Below are positions 43,470 to 56,600 of a DNA stretch of 64,000 nt, one piece after another; the first letter of the stretch is position 1; every line of letters starts with the position of its first letter. The notes beneath the pieces are model-generated. The model was not told the DNA's origin. It saw nothing but the letters and a program-made list of their open reading frames with translations, and searched no databases. Origin of the DNA: Hydnum rufescens UP504 (Eukaryota > Basidiomycota > Agaricomycetes > Cantharellales > Hydnaceae); assembly GCA_014904985.1 (NCBI GenBank), contig MU129037.1:62001-126000 (forward strand). Direction: 5' to 3'. The position numbers and the translations under genes were made by a program.

Positions 43470-46400
43470 ATGATTGTACCAAATCTCAGGATCCGTATAA
43501 CCAATATCGATACCACTGTGGTTCGTGGACCGAACCCAGAGCTCGATGAGACTAGTCTCCCCTGCGTCCCCGTAATCCGAGTCTTTGGCCAACTTGACCT
43601 TGGAAATAACTCGTGTAATGGTTGCGTACATATCCACCAGGTGTATCCGTACGTGTATATTGAGTACAATGGATCGAAACATCCCCAAGTTGGTGTGTAA
43701 CATCCGCACAGTCCGGATCAAAAGTTTCGTCTGAACCGTGTGCGAGCAGTTCAAGAATATATCAGGAAATTAAGAGATGCAATAAATATTGCTCTCGCGC
43801 TCTCACAACGACGAGCATCAAAGTCAAAGACAGAATGGCGATATGTTCGCCATATCCTCTTTGTCAAGGGGGTGCCATTCTATGGATTTCACGCTTCATA
43901 TCGGCCGTATCTGAAAATACTTCTTTGCGATCCCTCGCTTGTCCAGACTATGGCCACGATGCTTCGAGCTGGGTCAATTCTCGGTACTCCTTTTCGCGTT
44001 CATGAAGTTCACCTCGGCTATATTCTTCAGTTTCTTTGTGATTTTGGTCTTTATGGATGTGGTTGGCTGGAAATTGGCGAAGCCTGGCTGAGAGGAGACG
44101 TCGAAAGTGAATTTGATCTGGTCAATGTTTATATGTGTATAACTTTCTTTTCTCCCAGATGACTTTGCATTCGACAGTTCCAGGTTCCGCGCGTCTCCTT
44201 TGGCCAGGTGCACCCGATCCAAGCTCGAATTCGATGTCTCCTCACATCAGATCTTGAATCGTCACATTCTTGCGTCCCGCCCTCTATCTTCGAGGTTCTC
44301 CATTGCCGCGGAATATCCTCCATTGCCATCATTTCCTCGAACACCTGCTTCCACGCCTGAACCACTGGTACAAAGTATTCGCGAGCTATGGGATGACGAA
44401 CGAGCTCGGCGAATCAAACTTGGACTAGACCCCTCCCCCGTAGTCCCCACAGATGATGGATTACCACGAGGCCGAGGTTGTGGATGGCAAAGTGAAATTC
44501 GAGATTGCGAAGAACTTTTTCGACGCATGGAACGCGAGTCCGTTGTCTGGGAGCCGCCACCCCCAGAGTCATGGGAGGCCCTGGCATGGACAACTTTCGA
44601 GAGCGTTGAGATGCTGTGGGATCCCAAGTGGAGGACTCTTCGTTCGGAGACCAGATTATCATCTCCCCGAGGCCACCCAAGGTCCTCTAGGCCTCGAGAT
44701 CATGAGACGAAAGATGGAGAGGAGGAATACGATCAATTTACTCCAAATCCCTTCGAATCATCGCCTCATCTAGATAACGAGGAGGAAGATGAGGGAGGCA
44801 CCATCGATCATGACTACATTGGGACCCAGGCATTCCACTCTGCCGTCAGGAATGAATCTAGATTTGCTGATGCAGATGAAGTGGGTAACGGTGCGGAAAG
44901 TGATGTTGATCAAGCCCCCCATAATGAGAGAGCCCAAAATCTTTCCCCGTCCAAGAATGTTGCCACGTATTCGAGTCATTTTTCTCTCGCAGGAACCCTA
45001 CCGCTAACAAATATTTTGATTCCCAGCTCATCTCGTGGCCCAGTTAACCCTATAGATGGAGTAGAATCTATCCTTTCGCCTCCGGATCTCACAAAGTCGG
45101 TTTCTGCAGGGACACCGTTGGCCCCTCCAGGGAATCGAGAGATGGACTCCCCCACTCCTTCCAGGTTCCAACAAAAGAGCCCGTTCAATCAGTCTCTGGC
45201 TGGGGCAAGACCTGTCCCTGGGGCAAATAGCATCGTGGATCCTACAGCAAACCAATCGCTGTCGACTCCACCTCTGTGCGTACTATCTTCTTGCAGCTGG
45301 ATGTGCTGTATTAGTTAACTGATTACTCTCCGTCTAATGAAGAACAACGCAGACTGCCATAAAACACCCGTGAGATCCCCTTCTGCGGATCTTAAGAGTT
45401 CCAATGAACAAGTTCCGATTTCTGAAGCTCTAGGACGAATGACCTCACTCTGGCTCAAACCATGGCCTATCTCACCCCTGACCCTGCACGGATATCGTTA
45501 AAGCGCAGCTATTCTCTTACCCGGGTCGATGAACCATCATTTCCAGCTTCAAATCCAAGTGTCTCGGGCAGCGAAGAAGTGCAGTTATCTATGAAGGTGA
45601 GCATTGGAGAGGATGATCGGGCCGCCAAGCGCAAGCGAACCCCAAAGATCCTATCCTGGAGTAACTCGTCTTTCCCTCTGGGATCCAATGCGTCGTCTCT
45701 ATCGGCTGCAGAAAGTTAATGCCCCACTCGTGCTTCTGAACCGGGACAATATGGCATCTGATTTGCTTCTCCTGTTCAGGTAGCCCTGGCTTTCCCAAGA
45801 ATGCCTATACATTCCATTTGTCCGCTCCTACAACCGCCGAGCTGCTGTCCATGCGTGATGATCATCAGTTGCCCTCGAAGATATATCAAGACCCATATTT
45901 CTCGAATCCTTCCGACAGACCTACAAAATTTGTTGAAGTAGCTGGTCATGCAATGCTAGTCGATGGGAATGGATTGTCATCTCTTCCAGAATGGGGAGAG
46001 GGTGACAGTGGACTGCGAGCTCGAGGGCCTTTACCTGGTGCGCCTTCCGATCGATCACACACGATGGGCATCATTGGCTGGGAGTATGCAAGTCAGCCCC
46101 CTGGCCAGGTTGAAGCTCGGGAATGGCTCAAGAAAAATCCCATTCACGCTGGTCGAGCCGCCCCGTTCAAGAGCAAAATGACCAATCGCTCTCAGGTGGG
46201 CCTTCAGCCAACTATGTTTTATCATCTGGTTTAAGACGATGTAAAATTGGAAAATTACTAGATCGTGGGACCAACTCAGGCGTCGCCATTTGTGAAGTCC
46301 AAAGCTCAGGGCGCGGCCGTTTCCAATCGAGCGAATCCATCCATGTCCGTTCTCGCTCTTGAAATTTTTGGTCAGTTTCCAAATCCCGCGCTCCGTCTCC

Positions 46401-49400
46401 TGATCTTATCTGGTTTGAATGGTTTGGATACAGCTTGTTCGAGCGACAACCGCCTCCCTGACCCAGCAAAAGACGCGATATTAGCAATTTTTTATTGTTA
46501 CTATGCTTCCACGGAAGGAGAAGATAGACGTGCTTCCTATCACACAGGGATCGTCGCAGTGCAAAGCAGCCAGCTTTTTTCCAAGCGGCTCGGAATCCCA
46601 GGAATTGAGTGGGTGGAAGACGAGCTTCATTTGATTAACCGGCTTGAAGATATCGTGCACGAGCTTGACCCTGATGCCCTTTCTGGATGGGAATTGCAGA
46701 ATGATTCGTGGGGATATGTATCTGAGAGAGTCAAGCATGAATACTGTGAGTACTCTAATTATCTCGAGAAATTCACCATTGTGCCTCATTTTTATGCCCT
46801 CACTCCTCAGCTGTTAGTCTCAGTACCATGATTTCTCGTGTTTTAGACACAGGAAGTAAGGGTCGAGGATCCTTGGAGTGGTCTCGTCACGACACATTCA
46901 AAACTGTAGGAAGACATGTGCTCAACCTCTGGCAAATTTTGCGAGCGGAACAATCGTTTACGTCCTATACATTTGAGAACAATGTTTTTCAGTTGCTCCA
47001 GCGGCGGTACGGGGTTCTCTTTTGGACAGACTGTGCCCTTACTCACGATTCAGTGATCCAGAATGCCTCGATATTCCCATTCGACTCTCAGGGAGTGGTA
47101 CAATAGCGCAGTCCCCAACCGTGTAGCACAAGTCTTTGATTACTTTTCTGAGCGAGTGGCTACGGTAGTTGACCTCATCGACGAGGCAGATATTATCACC
47201 AAGACCTCGTGAGCACCCCCAAGACCAATGCCTTGTACTTTGTCTCTTAGCCCGTGCTTATTAGCGAATTCGCCCGTGTATTCGGGGTTGATTTTTTCTC
47301 TGTCCTCAGCCGCGGATCACAATTCAAAGTGGAGGCCTTCATGTTTCGCCTCACCAAGCCAGAGAATTTTGTCCTCGTATCTCCAAGTCGTGAAGATGTA
47401 TGAGCCCCAGCCGACTTACCCTCATCATTGATTGCATGCTAATATGTTTCCCCTCAGGTTGGCCGACAAAACGCTGCCGAGTGTATACCAATGATCATGT
47501 AGGTCATCTCATCCCCTCCCCTTTCCCTAACTCTAATTTTGATGAGGTAGGGAGCCCCAGTCTGCATTCTACAAAAGTCCCCTCGTAGTCCTGGATTTCC
47601 AGTCCCTTTACCCTTCCATCATGATTGCGTATAATTACTGTTATTCGACGTGCTTAGGTCGTATCCGGGAGTTCAGAGGTAAAAGTCAACTTGGTTTTAT
47701 GGAAGTGAAGCAACCCCCTGGTCTTCTTGGGGCACTGAAGGATCATATTCACAGTAAGCACTCTCCCCTATTATTACTTTCGGTCATCCTGAGCTTCTGA
47801 GCCTCGATATAGTTGCCCCGAATGGGATTGTGTATGCAAAGACATCGGCTCGCAAGAGTCTTCTGGCTAAAATGTTGGAAGAGTTGCTGGAGACCCGAGT
47901 CATGGTAAAGCAGGCAATGAAGACGGCGAAAGACAACAAGGTATTCCTCCCCTCAGCGATCGAAATCGAATTTGTTTCTGAAATCTATTCGTGCGCAGGC
48001 TTTGATGAAACTGCTTAATGCACGCCAACTAGGTCTCAAGTATATCGCAAATGTAACGTATGGTTACACTAGCGCAACTTTTTCCGGCCGTATGCCTTGT
48101 GTTGAAATTGCCGACAGCATCGTTGAAGCTGGTCGGCAAACCCTCGAAAAGGTATGTGAATAGCCGTATCGCTGAACCTACACCTCACGGGAGTTTCTGT
48201 GACTTAAAACCATAGGCTGTAGACTTAATTGAGAGTAATCAGACGTGGGGCGGTAAAGTAGTATACGGAGACACCGATTCCCTATTTATATCCCTTCCAG
48301 GGAGGACTAAGGAAGAGGCTTTCCGCATTGGTCACGACATTGCCAACAAAGTTACCTCCATGAACCCTCGGCCAATCAAACTGAAGTTTGAAAAGGCGAG
48401 ACCGATGGAATGCTGTTCTCATGGAAACTAACTGACATCCGGATTTATTTGTGTTCTAATCGAGGCGCAGGTTTATCTTCCTTGTGTTCTCATGGCCAAG
48501 AAGCGTTATGTTGGTTTCAAATACGAGAGCCCGGATGACACCGTCCCGGTTTTCGACGCAAAGGGGATCGAGACAGTTCGACGCGATGGTGTCCCCGCCC
48601 AGGCAAAGATGCTAGAGATGTGTCTGAAGTATGTGGTCCCACGCGCTGTCTCACATGATACCCCTTGACAATCACCTTGCTTTCGTGTAGGATACTCTTC
48701 CGGTCTCAGGACTTGAGCGAAGTGAAAGAATACTGTGTGCAAATGTGGACCAAGATTCTTGCAGGAAAGGTATCCGTGCACGATTTTACATTCGCCAAAG
48801 AAGTCAGACTTGGAATGTATAGGTAATGTGGCTTCCCTCATAGCACATAATTCCAAGCATCCTTTTAATATATCGTCGATTCATGCTATCCAGCGAAACC
48901 GCTCCACCGGGCCCTGGGCCCGTAGTGGCTGCTCTTCAGGCGAAAGATGATCCACGGAAAGAGATATATGGTGATCGAGTCCCTTACGTGATTACCAGAG
49001 GTGGGCCGAAAGAAAAGCTCGCTGACAGGGCCCATGGGGTAGACGCAATGTTCTGGCGTGATGGTGACGGGTATGGTCACTAGAGCATTGCATGGGCTTT
49101 CTTCTCTGATCCACCCTTCCTTTATTGCGTCAGGAATGAGCCGCTGCATCTTGATGCCATCTATTATATCGAAAAAGTCATCATACCACCGCTTAAGCGT
49201 GTCTTCGATCTCGTAGGAGTGGATGTCATGCTGTGGTACAAGTTCATGCCCAAGATCATACGGGCAGAAGGATATTCAGAGGCTCCACCCCCCCAATTAA
49301 CGCGCGAGACTGTTGGTAACGGTCGTTCACCCACCAAATCCGGTGCCAAGTTCAAGATTGATTCACATTTCAAAAAGTTGTCCTGCATCAGTTGTGGAAA

Positions 49401-49738
49401 GGTTTCTGATCATGACGGTGAGTCTCTCCAAATATCGAATCTATTCCTTTTCATGGTCTTTGGACCTGGCTCACTTCCAAAATCCCTTGATTATAGCTGT
49501 GTGTTGGTCTTGCCGTGGTGCGAAGCCCGATACACTCGTTGCGCTGAACACACGCCTGCGGGATGCAGAATCTAAATTCGTGGATACGCAGCTCATATGT
49601 AGTTCTTGTAGTGGATGTGCACCAGGGGAGGAAATTCGGTGCGAATCTTATGATTGTCCCTGGTTGTATGAAATGCATACTGCCAGGAGGGATGTCGAGC
49701 GGGCGGAACGCATCCGGGATGTTCTTCGCAGTCTCTAG
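43470..49738 (+). CDS. REV3: DNA polymerase zeta catalytic subunit
   Basis: Family B polymerase that extends mismatched ends in translesion synthesis, together with Rev7. The start MIVPNLRIRITNIDTTVV (43470) is followed by LPCVPVIRVFG, HIHQVYPYVYIEY and RHILFVKGVPFYGFHASYRP, the Pol zeta N-terminal domain. A long acidic, Ser/Pro-rich spacer (44.3-45.7 kb) follows, then the exonuclease-like region (ALEIFGQFPNPALRL-like sequence, LPDPAKDAILAIFYCYY, INRLEDIVHELDPDALSGWE). Palm motifs are all present: A (LDFQSLYPSIMIAYNYCYST, about 47597), B (LKYIANVTYGYTSATFSGR, about 48035) and C (VVYGDTDSLF, about 48258), then VLMAKKRYVGFKYESPD. The C-terminus has paired Cys clusters (CISCGKV, CWSCRG, CSSC, CESYDCPWLY), equivalent to the zinc and Fe-S modules. 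Many short introns; stop TAG 49736-49738. Intact as far as I can follow. Confidence 0.92.
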
Positions 49739-49739
49739 A

Positions 49740-50561
49740 TGTGTACGCGCAGATGCGAATGTATTCAGGTATCCCGAGTCATTATGGTCGATCAAAGCAG
49801 AGCACCCTTGATAAATCAAGACTATCTAATTTCACCAAACGTCCTCGAGCAGGCTGTCAATGATTGTTCTGATTTTTTCGTTCGTGCCATTTCGTCCATC
49901 CAAATCGCCGAAGTGAATCATTTCCGTATCAACTCTCCATTTTCCACACTCCCTCATGGACCTTGCTATGTCCGTCCATCCCTTGCTAGAGGCGTGTCCC
50001 CAATCAAAATGTACGCGCGCGCTAAAAATGGCGAGATATGACGATAATATTGCCCGTGCGCTTAAAAAGGAATAGCGACCTCTTCGGCCTAATTTCAAAG
50101 CTCCGTGACCATGATTTCCAATCCAAGTAACCCACAAAGAGCCCACTGGGCTCTCGACCCTAATAACCCAGACAATGCGACCATCAATGGCATACCAAGG
50201 AACCTGAGGCCAGGACCTCCGGTATCCCACACTGTTCTTTCCACCTTGGGCCCTTCCGGCGGGAACTGTACGATGACGCTATCACATTGAAGACTCTCCA
50301 ACGGCCAGCCGTAAGATAGTGTGACCGGTATCAACGCCTCAGGAACGTAGTAAAACAGAAGGGAATCTTAGTGAATATGCGCTCCAATAGTAATACACGT
50401 GTGGGCAGTGCGTAATATGGGGTGTTCATGAACATGGCCATCGTCATGAACCATGGACGGGCTCATATTGTGTTCTTGAGCCACCAGATGTACCCCCAAG
50501 AGGATAAGACGAATCGACCTGTCTTGGTGGGAGAAAATACTACAATAATGAAATATTCATG
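49740..50561. other. intergenic region between REV3 and the membrane-protein gene
   Basis: About 0.8 kb. Two minus-strand frames overlap here (49832-50230 and 50095-50334) but have no ATG context, splice pattern or motif I can support. They may be an unrecognised gene whose best piece reads VIVQFPPEGPKVERTVWDTG. Otherwise it serves as shared 3' flank of two convergent genes. Confidence 0.4.
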
Positions 50562-51249
50562 TTAGCGAAAGAGGGTGTAATCCCTCGGGAGAGGATGGCT
50601 TGCCTCCCACCAAGAACGACGGGTGGACCACGCAGCGTTTCGATCGAAGCCAATCTGCTCCATACGCGTCTTGACCGCCGCACCGATGAGAAGCCCTATC
50701 ACTATTATGAGGAAAAAAGTCACCACCAGCTGATCCCGCGGTGAGTCCCTCTCTATGCCAAAGATGGCATTAGTATTCGGCGGGAAGAAAAATCTCCGCG
50801 GGAGCGCGAGGGAAGTCAAGGATGCGCTCACGGAAACAACGTGCCTCGACATCTCCCTCTTTCCCAGTCGCGGTATCAGGATCTTGATCTCCTAATCCGG
50901 CATCGAGGCATATCGCCAGCTTTTGATCGAGGCACCATTGCTTTGTACATGTAAGACATGGTTGTTTGGGGTTCGTGGGTCGATAGATAGGCTGAATCGT
51001 ATAGTTTGAGAAGCAGATGCCTAGTGCCAAACAAACCCGGGTTCAGATGTAACCGTGCACAACCTGGAGCATAGAGAATCCAACAGTACATTTGCAATAA
51101 TAATTGCCTTCAAAGTTTAAGCCAGCTGCAGAGGGAAATAAATCCTGATGGCGAGCATTGTACACAGGTCAATGAGTTATAAAATTTCACTGTATCAGCA
51201 TAATTACCGTGCAAAGAACCAGGAGGAGGATCCATAGGAGCCGTTCCAT
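50562..51249 (-). CDS. predicted small type I membrane protein, Cys-containing ectodomain
   Basis: Family not recognised. The ATG at 51249 opens a signal peptide (MERLLWILLLVLCT), which ends at a gtaatt donor. The next parts read GNYYCKCTVGFSMLQ and ICFSNYTIQPIYRPTNPKQP. They are followed by CLTCTKQWCLDQKLAICLD, AGLGDQDPDTATGKEGDVEA and RCFR. An intron (about 50770-50850, gtgagc...ggcatag) leads into RDSPRDQLVVTFFLIIVIGL with LIGAAVKTRM, one transmembrane helix, and a short basic tail ending TLFR with TAA or TAG at 50562. The paired cysteines suggest disulphides in a lumenal or extracellular domain. Its promoter is shared with the SVIP-like gene about 50 bases away. Exon joins between 51000 and 51190 are uncertain. 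Confidence 0.55.
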
Positions 51250-51300
51250 ACTGTCCGGTTATCTCCGCTGATACAAATACGTGGCTGTGACAAGGGAGGT

Positions 51301-51766
51301 ATGGGTTCCATCTGCTCCTCGGCCTCAAACCACACGGGTGGGCACACCTACGTCTCAGCGAGCGAGCAGCAGAGGAGACAGCCCCAACCGCCCCGTGTAT
51401 TGGATGAGAATAGTACTGGTGGGCCACCAAGGGGGAAACCCGATACTCGTGCCGCTGCCGCTGAAGCTGCTGAGGCGCGTCTCAAAGCGGTCGGTGTTTA
51501 TATTCCCAGGATTTCGCTCTGTTGGTTGGAATTTAATGAGTCCGTGGTCCTTGTATGGTTCTAGGCTCAAACACGGGGGAGTAATCTTGCCAACCCTAAG
51601 AAGGGTGTTCTCAGCAGTAAACTTGTTGAAGCGAACAAGCCCAAACGAGCGCCTGAGCCACGTGAAGAAGAGCGGATTGTCGTGAGTCTCCTCCGTATTT
51701 CAGTTCTGCCAATCCCCCCTCGAGGTTGCCGATTGGCTTAAGGAACGAAAAGCTCGTAGGAACTGA
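51301..51766 (+). CDS. small SVIP-like protein with predicted N-myristoylation
   Basis: Exons 51301-51489, 51565-51681 and 51725-51766 join in frame to 115 residues. The start MGSICSSASN fits N-myristoylation at Gly2 with a neighbouring Cys for palmitoylation, so it is probably membrane-anchored. The centre, DTRAAAAEAAEARLKA, continues after the intron as AQTRGSNLANPKKG. It is Ala/Glu/Arg helical and resembles the VCP-interacting motif region of SVIP-type proteins, which bind Cdc48/p97 and damp ER-associated degradation. The C-terminus is basic (PEPREEERIV, VADWLKERKARRN). The SVIP link is by pattern, not by search. It could be another small lipid-anchored protein. Confidence 0.6.
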
Positions 51767-52049
51767 CACCACTTCCATTTTGTTAGTGGGATTAAATGTG
51801 GCTTGGGACGTGTCCTGTCCCCATGATCATGTGTCGTGTCTAAACGTGTATTCTTCTGCATGTTCCCATGTATATTCTATCTCATGGCTGATGCTATCTG
51901 AAGCCTACGTAGCTTGTATGCTCCGAAAAGGAGAAAGGGATGATTACAAGGGATCAATATTCTCAGGGAGCAATCAACCGTCGCTGGAGCCTCTCCATTG
52001 TCTAATAGTAGTGGACCTGTGTTCGTAGCCAATGATCAGCTTTCGGCTC

Positions 52050-53617
52050 TCAATGCGTTGGCAAGAATGAACGCGCCTCCTCGCGTTCACGGCCGCGCAT
52101 GTACGAAGGCTCTGTTCCTTTGTAGTAGATATCGGTCCACAGGTCCTTGAGCTCAGGCTCCGGGGAGGCCTTGGCTTCTGCGACTGCCTGGTCTACTTCG
52201 GCCTTAGCCTGCTTGTCAATGCGCTATAGAAAAGAAGAATCCACATTAATCTTGGGTGAGAGATGTAAGCAACGACTGGGGATTGTCGACCTTCAGCTCC
52301 TCCTCGGTGGTGACGCCCCAGTCTTCGAGGTATTTCTGTAGACCCTTGATGGGGTCCTGGGTGCTTCGCATCCTTTGGATTTCATCGCGGGTCCGATAGG
52401 TTGTGCCAGGATCAGACATGCTGTGAAGAAACTTTAGGGAACCTGTATATATATATAACAGTGGAACGCACGAGTGACCGCCATATCGGTAGGTGACAAA
52501 TTCAAGAAGCAGGGGCCCTTTCCCATCCAGAGTCCACTGGCGAGCGAACTTGGCAGCCTGATGGGCGGCAATGATATCCATGGCATTGACCTATGGAAGT
52601 CGTGTAAGAGTCAAGCAGGCACTGCTCCATCTATTGAAGGAAACATGCCTGGAGGCCGGGGATGAGATCGCCACGCTTGAAATATTCGGTGTTGGAAGAA
52701 CTGCGCTCCGCTGATGTTCCCATTCCGTACTTGTTGTTCTCACATACGAAGATAACAGGAAGATCCCACAGTTTGGCCTGAAGGGTATAAATGAATATTA
52801 CCAAACTTGATTCTGAAAGGAGAATGCAAGCACCATGTTGAAAGCCTCAAACACTTGGCCCTGATTGGATGCCCCATCACCATAAAGTGCAAAAGTCGTA
52901 GTCCCCTTGCTTAGGTATTTTTGAGCAAATGCAATGCCAGCACCGACAGGAACCTGCGCTCCAACAATGCCGTTCCCACCGAAGAAAGTAGGCGTAAACA
53001 TGTGCATGGAACCGCCTTTACCGTTAGACATCCCAGCTTGGCGCCCTATATTCAATGCATCCAGTTGACCCAAGGAAAAAAAGGCACAGAATGCCAGAGA
53101 CTCACCAAGGAGTTCCGCAAGAACGCCTTTGATAGAGCCGCCTCGGAGGACAGCAAAAGGATGACATCGGTAAGCGGTAATAAGTTTATCTTCTGGGGCG
53201 ATAGCGGATTCGATGCCGACAGACACCGCCTCTTGACCAATAGCAAGATGACAGAAACCACGAATAAGTTTGGCTTTGTACAAAGCGTCTGCGGCCATCT
53301 CCATCCGGCGCATGGTGGTCATATCTCGGTACAGTCCAATCAGCATGTCCTTGGTAACCTCGACGTCCAGTGAAGGAGCATCCATACGGTGTGCATGGAA
53401 CGAATCTTCGTGCAAAGTCAGCGTAAAGGGTTCTGACTTATCCTCAGGCGCCCTGCCGTGCAGCGACGTTGTATCTGCTGTTGTCTGCAGTCCGCGCGCT
53501 ACGACCTAATGATCGATGTCCTTCACATCACCCTTCCAAATTGGGTTCGTGAGCACCCACCGTTCGCGTTAACCGCGCGCTACGAGACGCTATTCGTGCT
53601 ACAGATACAAGTCCCAT
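52050..53617 (-). CDS. PDA1: pyruvate dehydrogenase E1 alpha subunit, mitochondrial
   Basis: Thiamine-diphosphate subunit of the pyruvate dehydrogenase complex, pairing with E1 beta in the matrix. The ATG at 53617 opens a basic leader ([19 protein letters not shown]), split by a 55-base intron, consistent with matrix import. Then come [55 protein letters not shown] and [21 protein letters not shown] sequence. The ThDP motif reads [17 protein letters not shown], followed in the next exon by [20 protein letters not shown] with the phosphorylation-loop serines AERSSSN. The end is [21 protein letters not shown] sequence, [14 protein letters not shown] and [20 protein letters not shown]. The stop is at 52050. 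The sequence [11 protein letters not shown] implies kinase/phosphatase control. Divergent from VPS11, with start codons about 70 bases apart. Confidence 0.93.
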
Positions 53618-53686
53618 TTTTCTCAAGTGGTTGGGGAATTACCAGATAGGCACGTGCCGCGGCCCTTGCCGGTGTGCTTTCGGAAA

Positions 53687-56600
53687 ATGGCGGCTGCCGC
53701 TTCTGCTGCTCCCGCAGTGCGCTAAGATTTTCGTAGAAAATGACTGATGTTGACTGATGGAGTTATCTAGGGGCGTCAATTCACCTTCTTCCAGCCTGTC
53801 CAGGTCAAGGACGCCCACGATGCTGCCAGTGGACCAGATATATTCAGAGTAGGCACACAATGTACTATTCACTCGGCCACGCGCTCAATTTCGCTGTAGT
53901 CCGTTGGAGAGATATCGTCGATGACCCCCTCATCCTTCGGCGTGCTGGTTGCTGACATCCATGGAAGTATTCATATTCTCAATCGCGCTTTCGAGTCCAC
54001 GCAGAACTGGCAAGCTCACGTAAATGGTCGTGTCACGCATATGATTGAGCACAAAGCCATACTTGTGACCCTTGGAGTGAGTGATGTTATTTATTCTGTT
54101 CCCACTCTCTGAGCCGCACATACTTGCACAGGAGGTCGAAATGTCTCGATTACCGTTGCTTCAGATTTGGGACCTGGAACATAAGGATAAGAAGACTGGG
54201 GTTCCGCTTCTTCTTCGCTCTGCCAAAGTTCAACATGGTAACAAACCACATCCGGTATGAATAGTCCCAAGCATTCACGGTCATGGCTTACGCTCATCCT
54301 GTTCTGTAGATCTCCACTATTGCACTCTCGTCTTCATTATCGCATCTAGCGATAGGTCTTGGGGACGGGACTGTTCTTCTGTACCGACATTTGGATCAAT
54401 ATCTCTTTTCTGGGTCTAATGCCCTCTCAGCTCTCCCAAAAGCCAAGGTTGTACATGAATCGCCTACGGAACCGGTGACGGGTCTAGGCTTCCGAGAGCC
54501 CCTTCCTTCATCATCCGATAAAGCAGAACGAGAACATCTTTATTTATTCATAACCACTACGAATCGCGTGCTTTCGTATCTAGCCGCCGGGAAGGGGAGT
54601 GGGATCCCTGCCGTAGTCGTGAATGAGGTGGGATGCGGACTCGGATGTGCTGCTATGGACCATCGGACACGCGAAATGGCGATCGCGAGAGACGAGGCGA
54701 TATACATGTGCAAGTCAGATGGACTTGGCGCATGTTATGCGATTGAATGTGATGACCTTTAGCTGGCTATACACTGTGTTTGTCCATCAACTGAGGCATT
54801 TGCTTCTCTCAGGGCCAAAGATCAGTATCACTTCATTTCGGCATTATTTGGTTATTGTTTCCCCCCCGTTCTTCCCATCCTCAGCATCTACGTCTGCCAC
54901 TGTTCGAAACTACGTTGCTCGTGCACCAAATCCGACAACCGCCACTCAGACCGATGTCAGCAAGGTCACCATCTTTGATCTAGAAAACAAGTTCATCGCT
55001 TACTCAGAGAGCACCTTCACTGAAGGTGTGAGAAGTGTTATATGTGATCAAGAGAATATCTACATTCTTGGGAATGATGGCAAGGTCGGTTATCTCCCCT
55101 CCCCGTCCCAAGGCTGCATTCACCTGTTCTCTTGCTAGTTCTTCCGAATGGAGGAAAAGTCGACATCACAGAAACTGAGCATATTGTTCAGTAAATCTCA
55201 ATATGTCCTCGCGCTTAGTCTTGCACGTTCGGATGGTTTGGAAGACAGTAACATTGCTGCTATCCATCGACAGTATGGTGACCATTTGTATCTCAAGGGG
55301 GATTTCGATGGCGCTATACAGCAGTATGTGAATACTCTGGGCCATCTTCAGCCCAGCTATGTCATTCGGAAGGCGAGAGTCTAATTCATCGACGTCTTCC
55401 TCTGAGTTCTGATGTTTCCAGTCTTCTAACGACGGTTTTTGTTCATCTATTCCAGTTCCTGGATGCACAGCGAATACACAATCTCGCGACATATCTCCAA
55501 GAGCTGCACGCCCGCGGACTGGCAAATTCCGATCACACCACCCTTCTCCTCAATACGTATACCAAACTCCGTGACGTTTCTCGTCTCGACACCTTCATCA
55601 AGGCGGAATCTGTCCGATTCCGAGGATCAGATAGCGCCAAGGGGAAGCATTTGAAAGATGAACTTCCGTTTGACCTCGAGACAGCTATTCGTGTGTGTCG
55701 ACAGGCGGGTTACTTTGAACATGCTGTCTATCTTGCAAAAAAATATGAACGACATGAAGATTATTTGAGAATCCAGATTGAGGATACAGGCAACATCAAG
55801 GACGCGCTGGCTTATCTTCGAGAGTTGGGTCTGGATGCCGTGAGACTCTTTTCCACTATATTTCTTTAACTCACCCCGATTCATTGATGGAATAGGCTGC
55901 CATAAATCTGGTCAAATACGGGCGTATCATGTTGTCCAAGCTACCCCAAGAAACTACACAGCTCCTCGTTGAAGTTTGCTCTGGCACATCTCCAGGCCTC
56001 AGTTCACCCGTGAACCCTCCCGAACCAATCAATGGAATGAATGGCACCGTCGCACACTCAAGGGGACCATCGTCCGCCCTCCCCTATCTTTCATACCTAA
56101 CGTACAATCGTTCAAGTACTACCGAGTCCCCGAACCCAAACTCGGATCAAATCACCGTATCATCAGCCCTCCCGAACGCGGTGGAAAGTGCCCCGAATGA
56201 GCCTCTCCCACCTCGAGCATTGGCAGTAGCAGAACAACTGACCCACTCAGAATCCACTATTCCATCAAGCCCTACTGTGCCATCGAAACCACCGCCAGTG
56301 AAACGGCCAGCGCCAAGCCAATATTTTGCCCATTTTGTTCATCATCCGCAATTTTTCATCCAATTTCTTGAAGCTGTTGCCTTCAATCGATGGGGTCAGC
56401 GCATCGACCTTGACTCCCCTGTCACCACCACCACTACCGCTCGAGCCTCGCCACCATTATCAGGGCCAGATGACAAGTCTGATCAAAGAGCTGTCTGGAA
56501 CACTCTTCTCGAACTCTACCTCATTTCCTCTCAAGAAGCCAATGCGGACAAGGACACAAGTGTCATTCTTCGAAAGAAGGCAATGCATGTCCTTCAGAAC

